Assembly (NCBI RefSeq): GCF_002926165.1
Contig: NZ_MAGP01000035.1
Location: 51,453 to 115,452 of the forward strand
Reading direction: 5' to 3'
Length of the DNA: 64,000 bases
Source of the DNA: Micromonospora chalcea
GTDB taxonomy: Bacteria; Actinomycetota; Actinomycetes; Mycobacteriales; Micromonosporaceae
Shown here: positions 8,947 to 17,638 of the stretch, piece after piece
How the letters are laid out: each line of letters starts with the position of its first letter
Numbering within the stretch: the first letter of the stretch is position 1
Position numbers and translations under genes: made by a program
The notes under the pieces: model-generated
Databases searched by the model: none
The model's input: only the letters and a program-made list of their open reading frames with translations
What the model was told of the DNA's origin: nothing

Positions 8947-10272
8947 GTGCTGAATCGGATCGACCTGCGCGGCGGGGCACGTGACCCGCGCCGCCTGCTG
9001 CCCCGTGCCCAGCTCGACGTCTCCGTGGCGGTCGAGCGGATCCGCCCGCTGGTCGAGGCGGTCCGGGAGCATGGGTACCCGGCGATCCGGGAGGCCAGCG
9101 AACGGTTCGACGGTGTGTCACCGGAGCGGCTGCGGGTGCCGGTCGAGACGATCCGCGCCGCCGAGGACGAGCTGGACCCGCAGGTCCGCGCCGCGCTGCT
9201 GGAGTCGATCACCAGGGCCCGCAAGGTGCACGCCGACCAGCGCCGCACCGACCACACCACGACCGTGGTGCCCGGCGGCACGGTCACCGAGCGGTGGGTG
9301 CCGGTCGACCGGGTCGGTCTCTACGTCCCCGGCGGCCTGGCCATGTACCCGTCGACGGTGGTGATGAACGTCGTCCCGGCCCAGGCGGCCGGGGTGCGCT
9401 CGCTGGTGGTGGTGAGCCCGCCGCAGAAGGACAACGACGGCCTGCCGGACCGCCGGGTCCTGGCGGCCTGCGCGCTGCTCGGCGTGGACGAGGTGTACGC
9501 CGTCGGCGGCGCCCAGGCCGTCGCCATGCTCGCGTACGGGGCGGGCGCCGACCCGGCCGGGGACGAGCGCTGCGAGCCCGTCGACATGATCACCGGCCCG
9601 GGTAACATCTGGGTCACCGCCGCGAAGCGGCTGCTGCGCGGCGTGGTCGGCATCGACGCCGAGGCCGGCCCGACCGAGATCGCGATCCTGGCCGACGACA
9701 CCGCCGACCCGGCGCACGTCGCCGCCGACCTGATCAGCCAGGCCGAGCACGACCCCCTCGCGGCCAGCGTGCTGGTCACCCCGTCCACGGCGCTGGCCGA
9801 CGCGGTCGACGCCGAGCTTGCCCGGCAGGCGCCCGCGGCCAAGCACGCCGAGCGGATCGGCACCGCGCTGCGCGGCGAGCAGAGCGGCGTGGTACTGGTC
9901 GACGACCTGGAGGCCGGGCTGCGGGTGGTCGACGCGTACGCGGCCGAGCACCTGGAGATCCAGACCGAGAACGCCCGTGAGTGGGCGCTGCGGGTCCGCA
10001 ACGCCGGTGCGGTGTTCGTGGGCGCGTGGTCGCCGGTGTCGCTCGGCGACTACTGCGCGGGCTCCAACCACGTGCTGCCCACCGGCGGCTGCGCGCGGCA
10101 CTCCTCCGGGCTGTCCGTGCAGTCGTTCCTGCGCGGCGTCCACCTGGTCGAATACACGCAGGAGGCGCTGCGCGACGTGGCCCCGCACGTGGTCACGCTG
10201 GCGACCGTGGAGGACCTGCCCGCGCACGGCCAGGCGGTCAGCGTCCGCTTCCCCGAGGGCGGGGCGTCGTGA
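8947..10272 (+). CDS. hisD: Histidinol dehydrogenase
   Basis: Encodes 441 residues, full length. Catalyses the last two steps of histidine synthesis, L-histidinol to L-histidine, with NAD+ and a catalytic Zn2+. Family motifs include GLYVPGG, the MITGPGN segment, [15 protein letters not shown], the AAEHLEI segment with the catalytic Glu-His pair, and [18 protein letters not shown]. The long in-frame stretch upstream is a shadow of the divergent LON gene. Start GTG 8947 is fixed by the TAGACT box 7 nt upstream and by the family N-terminus. First gene of the his operon; its stop overlaps the hisC start by GTGA. Confidence 0.95.
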   Translation: MLNRIDLRGGARDPRRLLPRAQLDVSVAVERIRPLVEAVREHGYPAIREASERFDGVSPERLRVPVETIRAAEDELDPQVRAALLESITRARKVHADQRRTDHTTTVVPGGTVTERWVPVDRVGLYVPGGLAMYPSTVVMNVVPAQAAGVRSLVVVSPPQKDNDGLPDRRVLAACALLGVDEVYAVGGAQAVAMLAYGAGADPAGDERCEPVDMITGPGNIWVTAAKRLLRGVVGIDAEAGPTEIAILADDTADPAHVAADLISQAEHDPLAASVLVTPSTALADAVDAELARQAPAAKHAERIGTALRGEQSGVVLVDDLEAGLRVVDAYAAEHLEIQTENAREWALRVRNAGAVFVGAWSPVSLGDYCAGSNHVLPTGGCARHSSGLSVQSFLRGVHLVEYTQEALRDVAPHVVTLATVEDLPAHGQAVSVRFPEGGAS

Positions 10273-11342
10273 CCACGCTCGACGACCTGCCGATCCGCGA
10301 GGACCTGCGCGGGCGCACGCCGTACGGCGCGCCGCAGCTCGACGTGCCGGTGCGGCTGAACACCAACGAGAACTCCTACCCGGTGCCCGAGCCGGTGGTC
10401 GAGGCGATCGGCAAGGCGCTCGCCGCCGAGCTGCGTGACCTCAACCGCTACCCGGACCGGGACGCGGTGGCGCTGCGCGCCGACCTGGCCGCCTACCTGG
10501 GACACGGGCTCACCGCCGACCACGTGTGGGCGGCGAACGGCTCCAACGAGATCCAGCAGCAGCTGCTGCAGGCGTTCGGCGGTCCCGGGCGCACCGCGCT
10601 CGGCTTCACCCCGGCGTACTCGATGCACCCGCTGCTGGCGCTCGGCACCGGCACCCGGTGGGTGCCCGCCCGGCGCGGCGCGGACTTCGGGCTCACCGCC
10701 GACGAGGCGGTGGCCCAGGTCCGCGAGCACCGGCCGGACGTGGTGTTCCTCTGCTCGCCGAACAACCCGACCGGCACCGCGCTCGACCCGGCCGTGGTCG
10801 CCGCCGTGCTGGACGAGGCGCCCGGCATGGTGGTCGTGGACGAGGCGTACGCCGAGTTCGCCCGGCCCGGCACGGTGAGCGCGCTGGCGGTGCTGCCCGG
10901 CCACCCGCGGCTGGTGGTGACCCGCACCATGAGCAAGGCGTTCGGCTTCGCCGGCGGCCGGCTCGGCTACCTGGCCGCCGACCCGGCGGTGGTGGACGCG
11001 GTGCAACTGGTCCGGCTGCCGTACCACCTGTCCGCGCTCACCCAGGCCGCCGCCCGCGCGGCGCTGGCGCACCGGGACGCCCTGCTCGGCACCGTGGCCG
11101 CGATCATGGAGCAGCGGGACCGGATCGTCGCCGAGCTGCGCGCCCGGGGCCACCGGGTGGCCGACAGCGACGCCAACTTCGTGCTGTTCGCCGTCGACGG
11201 GGACCAGGCGGTGGCCTGGCGTACCCTGCTCGATGCCGGCGTGCTGGTGCGCGACGTCGGCCTGCCCGGCTGGCTGCGCGTCACCGCCGGCACCCCGACC
11301 GAGACCGACGCCTTCCTCACCGCGATGGAGAACGTTTCATGA
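10269..11342 (+). CDS. hisC: Histidinol-phosphate aminotransferase
   Basis: Encodes 357 residues, a fold-type I PLP enzyme converting imidazole-acetol phosphate and glutamate to histidinol phosphate and 2-oxoglutarate. Visible signatures are the NTNENSYP N-terminal motif, [23 protein letters not shown] and the PLP-lysine segment [15 protein letters not shown]. The GTG start at 10269 overlaps the hisD stop by four bases and the stop overlaps the hisB ATG (ATGA), so expression is coupled. Glutamate for the reaction can come from GltBD encoded at 44-50 kb. Confidence 0.95.
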   Translation: MTTLDDLPIREDLRGRTPYGAPQLDVPVRLNTNENSYPVPEPVVEAIGKALAAELRDLNRYPDRDAVALRADLAAYLGHGLTADHVWAANGSNEIQQQLLQAFGGPGRTALGFTPAYSMHPLLALGTGTRWVPARRGADFGLTADEAVAQVREHRPDVVFLCSPNNPTGTALDPAVVAAVLDEAPGMVVVDEAYAEFARPGTVSALAVLPGHPRLVVTRTMSKAFGFAGGRLGYLAADPAVVDAVQLVRLPYHLSALTQAAARAALAHRDALLGTVAAIMEQRDRIVAELRARGHRVADSDANFVLFAVDGDQAVAWRTLLDAGVLVRDVGLPGWLRVTAGTPTETDAFLTAMENVS

Positions 11343-11950
11343 GCCGGATCGCCCGGATCGAGCGGGTCACAAACGAGACCAAGGTGCTCGTCGAGATCGA
11401 CCTCGACGGCACCGGCCAGGCCGACATCTCCACCGGCGTCGGCTTCTACGACCACATGCTCAACCAGATCGCCCGGCACGGCGGCTTCGACCTGACCGTG
11501 CACACCGTCGGCGACCTGGAGATCGACGCGCACCACACGATGGAGGACACCGCGCTGGCGCTGGGCGCCGCGTTCGACCGGGCGCTGGGCGACAAGGCGG
11601 GCATCCGGCGGTACGGCTCGGCCACCGTCCCGATGGACGAGGTGCTGGTCCGGGCCGCCGTCGACCTGTCCGGCCGCCCGTACGTGGTGCACGACGAGCC
11701 GGCGCTGGCCCCGTACATCGGGCCGGTCTACCCGACGAGCATGACCCGGCACATCTGGGAGTCGTTCGGCCAGTCGGCCCGGATCACGCTGCACGTGGAC
11801 GTGCTGCGCGCGGCCCGGCCGGGCGGGCACCCGGATGCGCACCACGTGGTCGAGGCGCAGTTCAAGGCCGTCTCCCGCGCGCTGCGCGAGGCCACCGCGC
11901 TCGATCCCCGTAACGCCGGTGTGGTGCCGTCCACGAAGGGCGCTCTCTAA
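11339..11950 (+). CDS. hisB: Imidazoleglycerol-phosphate dehydratase
   Basis: Encodes 203 residues, the monofunctional actinobacterial form without the N-terminal phosphatase seen in enterobacterial HisB. It dehydrates IGP to imidazole-acetol phosphate using two Mn2+ ions. The metal-binding repeats are visible as [18 protein letters not shown], and the later [12 protein letters not shown], in which Asp-Ala replaces the usual Asn-Ser before the His pair. ATG at 11339 overlaps the hisC stop. The stop overlaps the start of a 55-codon gene by one base (TAATG). Confidence 0.95.
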   Translation: MSRIARIERVTNETKVLVEIDLDGTGQADISTGVGFYDHMLNQIARHGGFDLTVHTVGDLEIDAHHTMEDTALALGAAFDRALGDKAGIRRYGSATVPMDEVLVRAAVDLSGRPYVVHDEPALAPYIGPVYPTSMTRHIWESFGQSARITLHVDVLRAARPGGHPDAHHVVEAQFKAVSRALREATALDPRNAGVVPSTKGAL

Positions 11951-12117
11951 TGAAGGTGCTGCCCACTCTCGTGTTGATCCTGGCCGGGCTGCTGGTCGGC
12001 GGGACGTGGTCGCTGCTCAAGCAGGGCGCGCCGCGCGCCGCCGTGGTGGTCACCGGGCTGCTGGCCGTACTGGCCACCGTCGCCGGGGTGCTCTGGCTGC
12101 TGCCGGGGGAGAGCTGA
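11950..12117 (+). CDS. Small two-helix membrane protein coupled between hisB and hisH
   Basis: A 55-residue frame read directly from sequence: ATG at 11950 shares its A with the hisB TAA, and its TGA shares its final A with the hisH ATG. The protein has two hydrophobic helices (LPTLVLILAGLLVGGTW and VVVTGLLAVLATVAGVLWLL) separated by a short polar loop KQGAPRA. The double overlap at both ends and codon-position GC bias like the neighbours argue that it is translated as part of the his operon. No function is known; it is not a recognised histidine enzyme. Confidence 0.75.
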   Translation: MKVLPTLVLILAGLLVGGTWSLLKQGAPRAAVVVTGLLAVLATVAGVLWLLPGES

Positions 12118-12740
12118 TGACGCGGCGCGTGGTGGTGCTCGACTACGGCTCGGGCAACCTGCGGTCGGCCGAGCGCGCGGTGGCGCGGGCCGGCGCCGAC
12201 GTGACCGTCACCGACGACCTGGACGCCGCCGCGTCGGCCGACGGCCTGGTGGTGCCGGGCGTGGGCGCGTTCGCCGCCTGCATGGCCGGGATCGAGGCGC
12301 TGGGCGCCGGGCCGGTGATCGCCGAGCGGGTCGCCGCCGGGCGGCCGGTGCTGGGCATCTGCGTCGGCATGCAGATCCTCTTCGGGCACGGCGAGGAGCA
12401 CGGCGTGGTCACCAAGGGGCTCGGGCTGCTGCCCGGCGGCGTGACCCGGCTGCCCGCGCGGCGGCTGCCGCACATGGGCTGGAACACGGTGCGGCCGTCG
12501 GCCGGCTCGACGCTGTTCGCCGGGCTGCCGGAGGGCACCCGGTTCTACTTCGTGCACTCCTACGGCGTGACGGACCCGGCGGCGCTGGCCGAGGCGGGCG
12601 CCACGGTGACGACCGCGCACCACGGCACGGACTTCGTGGCCGCGGTGGAGCGGGGCGCGCTGTCGGCCGCGCAGTTCCACCCGGAGAAGTCGGCCGACGC
12701 CGGTGCGGCGCTGCTGCGCAACTGGCTCGGCACGCTGTGA
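12117..12740 (+). CDS. hisH: Imidazole glycerol phosphate synthase glutaminase subunit
   Basis: Encodes 207 residues, a class I glutamine amidotransferase that feeds ammonia to HisF. It starts with VVVLDYGSGNLRS and has the oxyanion region VPGVGAF, the nucleophile Cys in GICVGMQ, and the catalytic His and Glu in QFHPEKS near the C-terminus. The ATG is coupled to the preceding small gene (TGATGA). Its partner hisF is not adjacent but lies 3.5 kb downstream behind its own promoter, so stoichiometry depends on two transcripts. Confidence 0.95.
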   Translation: MTRRVVVLDYGSGNLRSAERAVARAGADVTVTDDLDAAASADGLVVPGVGAFAACMAGIEALGAGPVIAERVAAGRPVLGICVGMQILFGHGEEHGVVTKGLGLLPGGVTRLPARRLPHMGWNTVRPSAGSTLFAGLPEGTRFYFVHSYGVTDPAALAEAGATVTTAHHGTDFVAAVERGALSAAQFHPEKSADAGAALLRNWLGTL

Positions 12741-12759
12741 CCGGCCCGCTGGCGTCGGC

Positions 12760-13080
12760 GTGAGCAAGGAGCGGGCCCGCCGCCGCGCGGCGCGCGAGGC
12801 CGAGCAGGAGCGTGCGCGCGCCGTCCGCGCCCGCCGGGTGGCCCGCCGGGAGCGGCGTCGTTCCCTGGTACGCCGGCTGACGCCGTCGCTGCGGCGCGGC
12901 CGTACCGGCCGGCTGCGCCGGCACACCCGCCGGGAGCGGGCGACGATCCTGGTGCTCACCGCGGTGGCGGTGGTCGGCATCTGGAGCCTGGTGGACGACC
13001 TGGCGCTGCGGCTGGTGCTGGTCGCGTTGTTGTTGCTGGTCCTGCCCGCGATCGTGGTGATCGCGCTGGACCGTCGTTGA
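12760..13080 (+). CDS. Small Arg-rich membrane protein of the his operon
   Basis: Encodes 106 residues. The N-terminal 60 are extremely basic (many Arg, heptad-like Ala/Glu/Arg), followed by two hydrophobic helices ([18 protein letters not shown] and [21 protein letters not shown]). The GTG at 12760 begins the conserved-looking VSKERARRR segment, 20 bp after hisH. Similar small Arg-rich membrane proteins are commonly seen in actinobacterial his operons, though their role is unknown. The topology suggests a cytoplasmic basic domain that could contact RNA, DNA or acidic lipids; that is inference only. Confidence 0.75.
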   Translation: MSKERARRRAAREAEQERARAVRARRVARRERRRSLVRRLTPSLRRGRTGRLRRHTRRERATILVLTAVAVVGIWSLVDDLALRLVLVALLLLVLPAIVVIALDRR

Positions 13081-13099
13081 GGATCCGAGGAGAGAAGCG

Positions 13100-13828
13100 T
13101 TGAGCCTCACCCTGTTGCCCGCCGTGGACGTCGCCGACGGCCAGGCCGTCCGGCTCGTGCAGGGCGCCGCCGGTAGCGAGACCGCGTACGGCGACCCGCT
13201 GGACGCGGCGCTGGCCTGGCAGTCCGACGGCGCGGAGTGGATCCATCTGGTGGATCTGGACGCCGCGTTCGGGCGGGGCTCCAACGCCGCGCTGCTGGCC
13301 GAGGTGGTCGGCAAGCTGGACGTGAAGGTGGAGCTGTCCGGTGGCATCCGCGACGACGAGTCGCTGCGGGCGGCGCTGGCCACCGGGGCGGCGCGGGTGA
13401 ACATCGGCACCGCCGCGCTGGAGGATCCGCAGTGGTGCGACCGGATCTGCGGCGAGTACGGCGACCGGGTGGCGATCGGGCTGGACGTGCGCGGCCGTAC
13501 CCTGTCGGCGCGCGGCTGGACCCGCGACGGCGGTGACCTGTACGAGGTGCTGGCCCGGCTGGACGCGGCGGGCGCGGCGCGGTACGTGGTCACCGACATC
13601 ACCAAGGACGGCACCATGCGCGGGCCGAACCTGGACCTGCTGCGCGAGGTGTGCGCCCGCACCGACGCCCCGGTGATCGCCTCCGGCGGCGTGTCCACGC
13701 TCGACGACCTGCGGGCGCTGGCCACGCTGGAGCCGGTGGGCGTGGAGGGCGTGATCGCCGGGAAGGCGCTCTACGCGGGCGCGTTCACCGTCGCCGAGGC
13801 GCTGGCGACGCTGCGGGCCGACGCATGA
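13100..13828 (+). CDS. priA: Bifunctional phosphoribosyl isomerase A (HisA/TrpF, PriA)
   Basis: Encodes 242 residues, a (beta/alpha)8 barrel. In actinobacteria lacking trpF, PriA isomerises both ProFAR (histidine pathway) and phosphoribosylanthranilate (tryptophan pathway). Visible signatures are [15 protein letters not shown] with catalytic Asp10, VELSGGIR, and [13 protein letters not shown] with the second catalytic Asp. The absence of trpF from the trp cluster at 34-40 kb agrees with dual function. Start TTG 13100 is favoured by GAGGAGAG upstream and by the [10 protein letters not shown]-terminus. The stop overlaps ridA (ATGA). Confidence 0.93.
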   Translation: MSLTLLPAVDVADGQAVRLVQGAAGSETAYGDPLDAALAWQSDGAEWIHLVDLDAAFGRGSNAALLAEVVGKLDVKVELSGGIRDDESLRAALATGAARVNIGTAALEDPQWCDRICGEYGDRVAIGLDVRGRTLSARGWTRDGGDLYEVLARLDAAGAARYVVTDITKDGTMRGPNLDLLREVCARTDAPVIASGGVSTLDDLRALATLEPVGVEGVIAGKALYAGAFTVAEALATLRADA

Positions 13829-14247
13829 CCGCCGCGCCGCCCGAGCCGCCGGCGGACGCCGGTGTGGTGACCCGGCTCGGCTCGGGCGGCCCGTGGGAGG
13901 CGCTGTACGGCTACTCGCGGGTGGTCCGGGCCGGTTCGCTGGCGATCACGGCCGGCTGCACCTCCACTGTGGACGGCCGGGTGGCGCACGCCGGCGACGC
14001 GGCGGCGCAGACCGCGCAGGCGATCCGGATCGGCCTGGACGCGCTGGCCGAGGTGGGCGCCGGTCCGGGCGACGTGGTGCGGACCCGGATGTACGTGACG
14101 GACCGGATCTTCGCCGACGAGGTGGGCCGGGCGCACAACGCCGTGTTCGGCCCGGTACGCCCGGTGGCGACGATGGTGGTGGTGGCCGGGCTGATCGACC
14201 CGGACCTGCTGGTCGAGGTCGAGCTGGAGGCGTACCTCCCCGCCTGA
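13825..14247 (+). CDS. RidA family (YjgF/YER057c/UK114) protein
   Basis: Encodes 140 residues. RidA proteins hydrolyse reactive enamine/imine intermediates released by PLP enzymes; here the PLP enzyme HisC is in the same operon. Visible are the [19 protein letters not shown] strand pair, [12 protein letters not shown] with the conserved Arg, and the C-terminal [12 protein letters not shown]. The N-terminus is a few residues longer than in canonical RidA. ATG 13825 overlaps the priA stop by four bases, so it is probably the last gene of the his transcript. Catalytic activity has not been shown for this subgroup. Confidence 0.88.
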   Translation: MTAAPPEPPADAGVVTRLGSGGPWEALYGYSRVVRAGSLAITAGCTSTVDGRVAHAGDAAAQTAQAIRIGLDALAEVGAGPGDVVRTRMYVTDRIFADEVGRAHNAVFGPVRPVATMVVVAGLIDPDLLVEVELEAYLPA

Positions 14248-14290
14248 GGCGTTCCGGGGTGCCTCGCGCGCCCCGGACCACACGCCGATC

Positions 14291-14304
14291 GGTTGTGCAC
14301 AACC
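14291..14304 (+). promoter_or_regulatory. Putative OhrR operator: perfect 14-bp palindrome
   Basis: GGTTGTGCACAACC is a perfect palindrome. It sits just upstream of the -10 box TACGGT (14316-14321) of the ohrR gene, with a related half-site AATTGTGC at 14307-14314. OhrR proteins bind A/T-rich palindromes and autoregulate, so this is the best operator candidate. Confidence 0.55.
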
Positions 14305-14315
14305 TAATTGTGCGT

Positions 14316-14321
14316 TACGGT
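14316..14321 (+). promoter_or_regulatory. -10 element of leaderless ohrR promoter
   Basis: TACGGT lies 6 nt upstream of the GTG at 14328, with no Shine-Dalgarno sequence between. The operator palindrome covers the -20 to -35 region, suited to repression. Confidence 0.5.
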
Positions 14322-14327
14322 TTCGCG

Positions 14328-14774
14328 GTGACCGATGATCTGGTGCTGCGCCGGCAGGTGTGCTTCGCCCTCTATGCGGCGTCGCGCGCCATGACCGACG
14401 TCTACCGGCCCATCCTCGACGAGCACGGCCTGACCTACCCGCAGTACCTGGTGCTGCTGGTGCTCTGGGAGCGTGACGACGACGCCCCCACGGTCTCCGA
14501 GCTCGGCGCCGCGCTCCGGCTCGACTCCGGCACGCTCTCCCCGCTGCTCAAGCGGCTGGAGGCGGCCGGCCTGGTGGTGCGTACCCGTTCGGCCGCCGAC
14601 GAGCGCCGGGTCGAGGTGGGCCTCACCGGCCAGGGCCGGGCCCTGCGGGAGCGGATGTGTGACGTGCCGCGGCAGGTGGCCACCGCCACCGGGCTCACCG
14701 AGGCCGAACTGGTCTTCCTCCACGGCATCCTCACCCGGGTCACCGAGACGATCCACCGACAGAAGGAGCAGTGA
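14328..14774 (+). CDS. ohrR: MarR-family organic hydroperoxide sensor (OhrR)
   Basis: Encodes 148 residues. OhrR represses ohr and is released when organic peroxides oxidise an N-terminal Cys. That Cys is present at residue 12 (QVCFALYAASRA), with the conserved tyrosines in VYRPILDEHGLTYPQYLVLLVLWE. The winged helix includes the PTVSELGAALRLDSGTLSPLLKRLEAAGLV segment and the DERRVEV wing. Start GTG 14328 is set by the family N-terminus and the TACGGT box. Only one base separates its stop from the region leading to ohr, consistent with a two-gene peroxide operon. Confidence 0.9.
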   Translation: MTDDLVLRRQVCFALYAASRAMTDVYRPILDEHGLTYPQYLVLLVLWERDDDAPTVSELGAALRLDSGTLSPLLKRLEAAGLVVRTRSAADERRVEVGLTGQGRALRERMCDVPRQVATATGLTEAELVFLHGILTRVTETIHRQKEQ

Positions 14775-14775
14775 C

Positions 14776-15201
14776 ATGCAGGTGCTCTACACCGCCTCCG
14801 CCCGCGCCACCGGCGACGGCCGCGACGGTCACGTCCGCACCTCCGACGGCACGGTCGAGCTGGACCTCGCCGTACCGAAGGAGATGGGTGGCGCCGGCGG
14901 CGCGGCCAACCCGGAGCAGCTCTTCGCGGCCGGCTACGCGGCCTGCTTCCACTCCGCGCTGCGCGTGGTCGCCCGCAAGGCCAAGGCGGACGTCTCCGGC
15001 TCGGTGGTCGAGGCCGAGGTGGGCATCGGCCCGAACGGCAGCGGCGGCTTCGGCCTCGCCGTGACGCTCGTGGTGGACCTGCCCGCGGTCGAGCGCGCGG
15101 CCGCTGAGCAGTTGGTCGACGCGGCCCACCAGGTCTGCCCCTACTCCAACGCGACCCGGGGCAACGTCGAGGTCACCCGCACGGTCCGCGAGGCCCGATG
15201 A
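14776..15201 (+). CDS. ohr: Organic hydroperoxide resistance protein (thiol peroxidase)
   Basis: Encodes 141 residues of the Ohr/OsmC fold. It reduces organic and fatty-acid hydroperoxides using two reactive cysteines, both visible: the peroxidatic Cys in AACFHSAL and the resolving Cys in VCPYSNATRGN near the C-terminus. NPEQLFAAGYAACF is the family signature. It follows the regulator by one base and its stop overlaps the next start (ATGA), making an ohrR-ohr-oxidoreductase operon. It probably depends on a lipoylated or mycothiol-linked reductant, which is family inference. Confidence 0.95.
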   Translation: MQVLYTASARATGDGRDGHVRTSDGTVELDLAVPKEMGGAGGAANPEQLFAAGYAACFHSALRVVARKAKADVSGSVVEAEVGIGPNGSGGFGLAVTLVVDLPAVERAAAEQLVDAAHQVCPYSNATRGNVEVTRTVREAR

Positions 15202-16199
15202 GCGGGATGAACCGGGAGATCCATCTGGCGTCCAGGCCGCAGGGCTGGCCGACCGCGGAGAACTTCCGGCTGGTCACCACCGAGGTGCCGACGCCGGGCC
15301 CGGGGCAGGTGGTGGTCCGCAACCGGTTCATGTCCGTCGACCCGTACATGCGCGGGCGGATGAACGACGTCAAGTCGTACGTGCCGCCGTTCGCGCTCGA
15401 CGCCCCGCTCGACGGGGGCGCGATCGGTGAGGTGGTGGCCGGCGAGGCCGGCGGCGTCAAGCCCGGCGACACGGTGCTGCACGGGCTGGGCTGGCGCGAG
15501 TACGCGCTGGTGGACGCCAAGGGCGCGCGCAAGATCGACCCGGACCTGGCACCGGTGACCGCCCATCTGGGCGTGCTCGGCATGACCGGGCTGACCGCGT
15601 ACGCCGGGCTGCTCGACGTGGCCGCCATGAAGCCGGGGGAGACCGTCTTCGTCTCCGGCGCGGCCGGCGCGGTGGGCAGCATGGTCGGCCAGATCGCGAA
15701 GCTGCGCGGCGCCGGCCGGGTGATCGGCAGCGCCGGCTCCGCGGCGAAGGTGGAACGGCTCACCGCGCTCGGCTTCGACGCCGCGTTCGACTACCACGAC
15801 GGCCCGGTGTCCAAGCAGCTCAGGGCGGCCGCGCCGGACGGCGTCGACGTGTACTTCGACAACGTCGGCGGCGACCACCTGGAGGCCGCGATCGGGGCGA
15901 TGAACGTGCACGGCCGGGCCGCCATCTGCGGCATGATCGCGCAGTACAACGCCACCGAGCCGCCGGCCGCGCCGCGCAACCTGGCGCTGGTGATCGGCAA
16001 ACGCCTGACGCTGCGCGGCTTCCTCGTCAGTGACCACGGTCACCTGCGGGAGCAGTTCGTGCAGGAGGTGGCGGGCTGGCTGCGCGAGGGCCGGCTGTCG
16101 TACGACGAGACGATCGTCGACGGCATCGAGCAGGCCCCGGAGGCGTTCCTCGGCCTGCTGCGCGGCGAGAACCTCGGCAAGATGCTGGTCCGTCTCTGA
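15198..16199 (+). CDS. NADP-dependent MDR-family oxidoreductase (CurA/leukotriene B4 dehydrogenase-like)
   Basis: Encodes 333 residues of zinc-independent medium-chain dehydrogenase/reductase type. Motifs include VRNRFMSVDPYMRGRM, LGMTGLTAYAGL, the nucleotide-binding SGAAGAVGSMVGQIA, and DVYFDNVGGDHLEAA. This subfamily reduces the carbon-carbon double bond of alpha,beta-unsaturated carbonyls with NADPH. Coupled to ohr by an ATGA overlap, it may detoxify reactive aldehydes and enones formed by lipid peroxidation; that link is contextual inference. Confidence 0.88.
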   Translation: MSGMNREIHLASRPQGWPTAENFRLVTTEVPTPGPGQVVVRNRFMSVDPYMRGRMNDVKSYVPPFALDAPLDGGAIGEVVAGEAGGVKPGDTVLHGLGWREYALVDAKGARKIDPDLAPVTAHLGVLGMTGLTAYAGLLDVAAMKPGETVFVSGAAGAVGSMVGQIAKLRGAGRVIGSAGSAAKVERLTALGFDAAFDYHDGPVSKQLRAAAPDGVDVYFDNVGGDHLEAAIGAMNVHGRAAICGMIAQYNATEPPAAPRNLALVIGKRLTLRGFLVSDHGHLREQFVQEVAGWLREGRLSYDETIVDGIEQAPEAFLGLLRGENLGKMLVRL

Positions 16200-16273
16200 C
16201 CGGCGTGAACCCGTACCACCACGGGCGGTGGTGACCGGCCTCACCGGCGGGTCACCACCGCCCGGGCGTTGGC

Positions 16274-16279
16274 TAGGCT
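16274..16279 (+). promoter_or_regulatory. -10 element of leaderless hisF promoter
   Basis: TAGGCT lies exactly 6 nt before the hisF ATG at 16286. The gap CGGGGC is too short for a functional Shine-Dalgarno spacing, so hisF appears to be transcribed separately as a leaderless mRNA. Confidence 0.55.
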
Positions 16280-16285
16280 CGGGGC

Positions 16286-17053
16286 ATGACGGTGGCGGTA
16301 CGGGTCATCCCGTGTCTGGACGTGGACGCCGGGCGCGTGGTCAAGGGGGTCAACTTCCTCGACCTGCGCGACGCGGGCGACCCGGTGGAGCTGGCGGCGG
16401 CGTACGACCGGGCCGGCGCGGACGAGCTGACCTTCCTCGACGTCACCGCCTCGTCCAGTGACCGCGGCACCATGCTCGACGTGGTGCGGCGCACCGCCGA
16501 GTCGGTCTTCATCCCGCTCACCGTGGGCGGCGGCGTCCGCCAGGTCGCCGACGTCGACACGCTGCTGCGGACCGGGGCGGACAAGGTGGGCGTGAACACC
16601 GCCGCCATCGCCCGCCCGGAGCTGATCGCCGAGATCGCCGACCGGTTCGGCAGTCAGGTGCTCGTGCTCTCGCTGGACGTGCGCCGCGCGCCCGACGGCA
16701 CGACGCCGAGCGGTTTCGAGGTGACCACGCACGGCGGGCGGCGGGGCACCGGGCTGGACGCGGTCGAGTGGGCGGCGCGCGGCGCCGGGCTGGGCGCGGG
16801 GGAGATCCTGCTCAACTCGATGGACGCCGACGGCACCAAGGCCGGGTTCGACCTGCCGCTGATCCAGGCGGTCCGGGAGGTGGTCGACGTGCCGGTGATC
16901 GCCAGCGGCGGCGCGGGCGAGGTGGCGCACTTCCCGCCGGCCGTCGGCGCGGGGGCGGACGCGGTGCTCGCGGCGAGCGTCTTCCACTTCGGTGAGCTGA
17001 CCGTCGGCGAGGTGAAGGACGCGCTGCGCGGCGCCGGGCACCCGGTGCGCTGA
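16286..17053 (+). CDS. hisF: Imidazole glycerol phosphate synthase cyclase subunit
   Basis: Encodes 255 residues, a (beta/alpha)8 barrel closing the imidazole ring with ammonia from HisH, releasing IGP and AICAR. Signatures: [17 protein letters not shown] with catalytic Asp12, [19 protein letters not shown], the second catalytic Asp in [13 protein letters not shown], and VIASGGAGE. In mycobacteria hisF is directly followed by hisI; here hisI lies 16.7 kb away, beyond an accessory block. Convergent with the next gene, only 7 bp apart. Confidence 0.95.
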   Translation: MTVAVRVIPCLDVDAGRVVKGVNFLDLRDAGDPVELAAAYDRAGADELTFLDVTASSSDRGTMLDVVRRTAESVFIPLTVGGGVRQVADVDTLLRTGADKVGVNTAAIARPELIAEIADRFGSQVLVLSLDVRRAPDGTTPSGFEVTTHGGRRGTGLDAVEWAARGAGLGAGEILLNSMDADGTKAGFDLPLIQAVREVVDVPVIASGGAGEVAHFPPAVGAGADAVLAASVFHFGELTVGEVKDALRGAGHPVR

Positions 17054-17060
17054 GGCGCGC

Positions 17061-17522
17061 TCACTGCCGGCCGGAGTGCCCCTCGGGGGAGCGGCGCGGC
17101 ATCGGGATCGAGCGGACCACGTACTCCTGCACGGCGGCGGCGTGGTCGTCCTCGTCGAGCTGCCACTCGGACTCACCGGACGGGTGCCGGCGGGTCAGCA
17201 CGCCCTGCACCGTGTCCACAGTGGTGCCGAGCCCGGCGCTGGGGCGGGTGCGCCAGAGCCGCTCACCGTCCGGTGTGACCCGGAACCAGCCGTCGGCGAC
17301 GCTGACCAGGCCCGCGCCGACGAGCCGCCGGACCGCGCCCTCCACCTCGTGCCGCTCGGGGATGGCCTGGTTGAGGTGGTCGGCGGTGGAGAGGACGTCG
17401 GCCAGTCGTACGCCTTCGGGGCGGCGTGTCGACGCAGACCGCCGGTGCCGGCCGGCGCCACTGGCGATGACAAGCGCGACGAAGATCCAGGCGTCGCTCC
17501 AACGCCATCCGTTCTCCCCCAT
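17061..17522 (-). CDS. Conserved hypothetical protein with winged-helix-like core
   Basis: Encodes 153 residues. The short N-terminus (WSDAWIFVALVIASG) may be a buried helix or weak membrane segment. The middle (roughly residues 40-90) reads like a winged-helix domain: LADVLSTADHLNQAIPERHEVEGAVRRLVGAGLV, followed by a hairpin VADGWFRVTPDGERL. The C-terminus is charged. The pattern resembles predicted helix-turn-helix proteins of unknown target in Micromonospora. ATG 17522 has no clear ribosome site. Convergent with hisF. Confidence 0.7.
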   Translation of the reverse strand: MGENGWRWSDAWIFVALVIASGAGRHRRSASTRRPEGVRLADVLSTADHLNQAIPERHEVEGAVRRLVGAGLVSVADGWFRVTPDGERLWRTRPSAGLGTTVDTVQGVLTRRHPSGESEWQLDEDDHAAAVQEYVVRSIPMPRRSPEGHSGRQ

Positions 17523-17638
17523 GCAGGAATGATGCCCGGCCGCGACGGCGGAGGAAACACCTGGTTTTGCTGTTCTTCGTCACCGCAGCTCAGCGCGTTG
17601 CGGATCGCTTCGGGCCGTGGCGGTCGGCCCGGCGCCGG

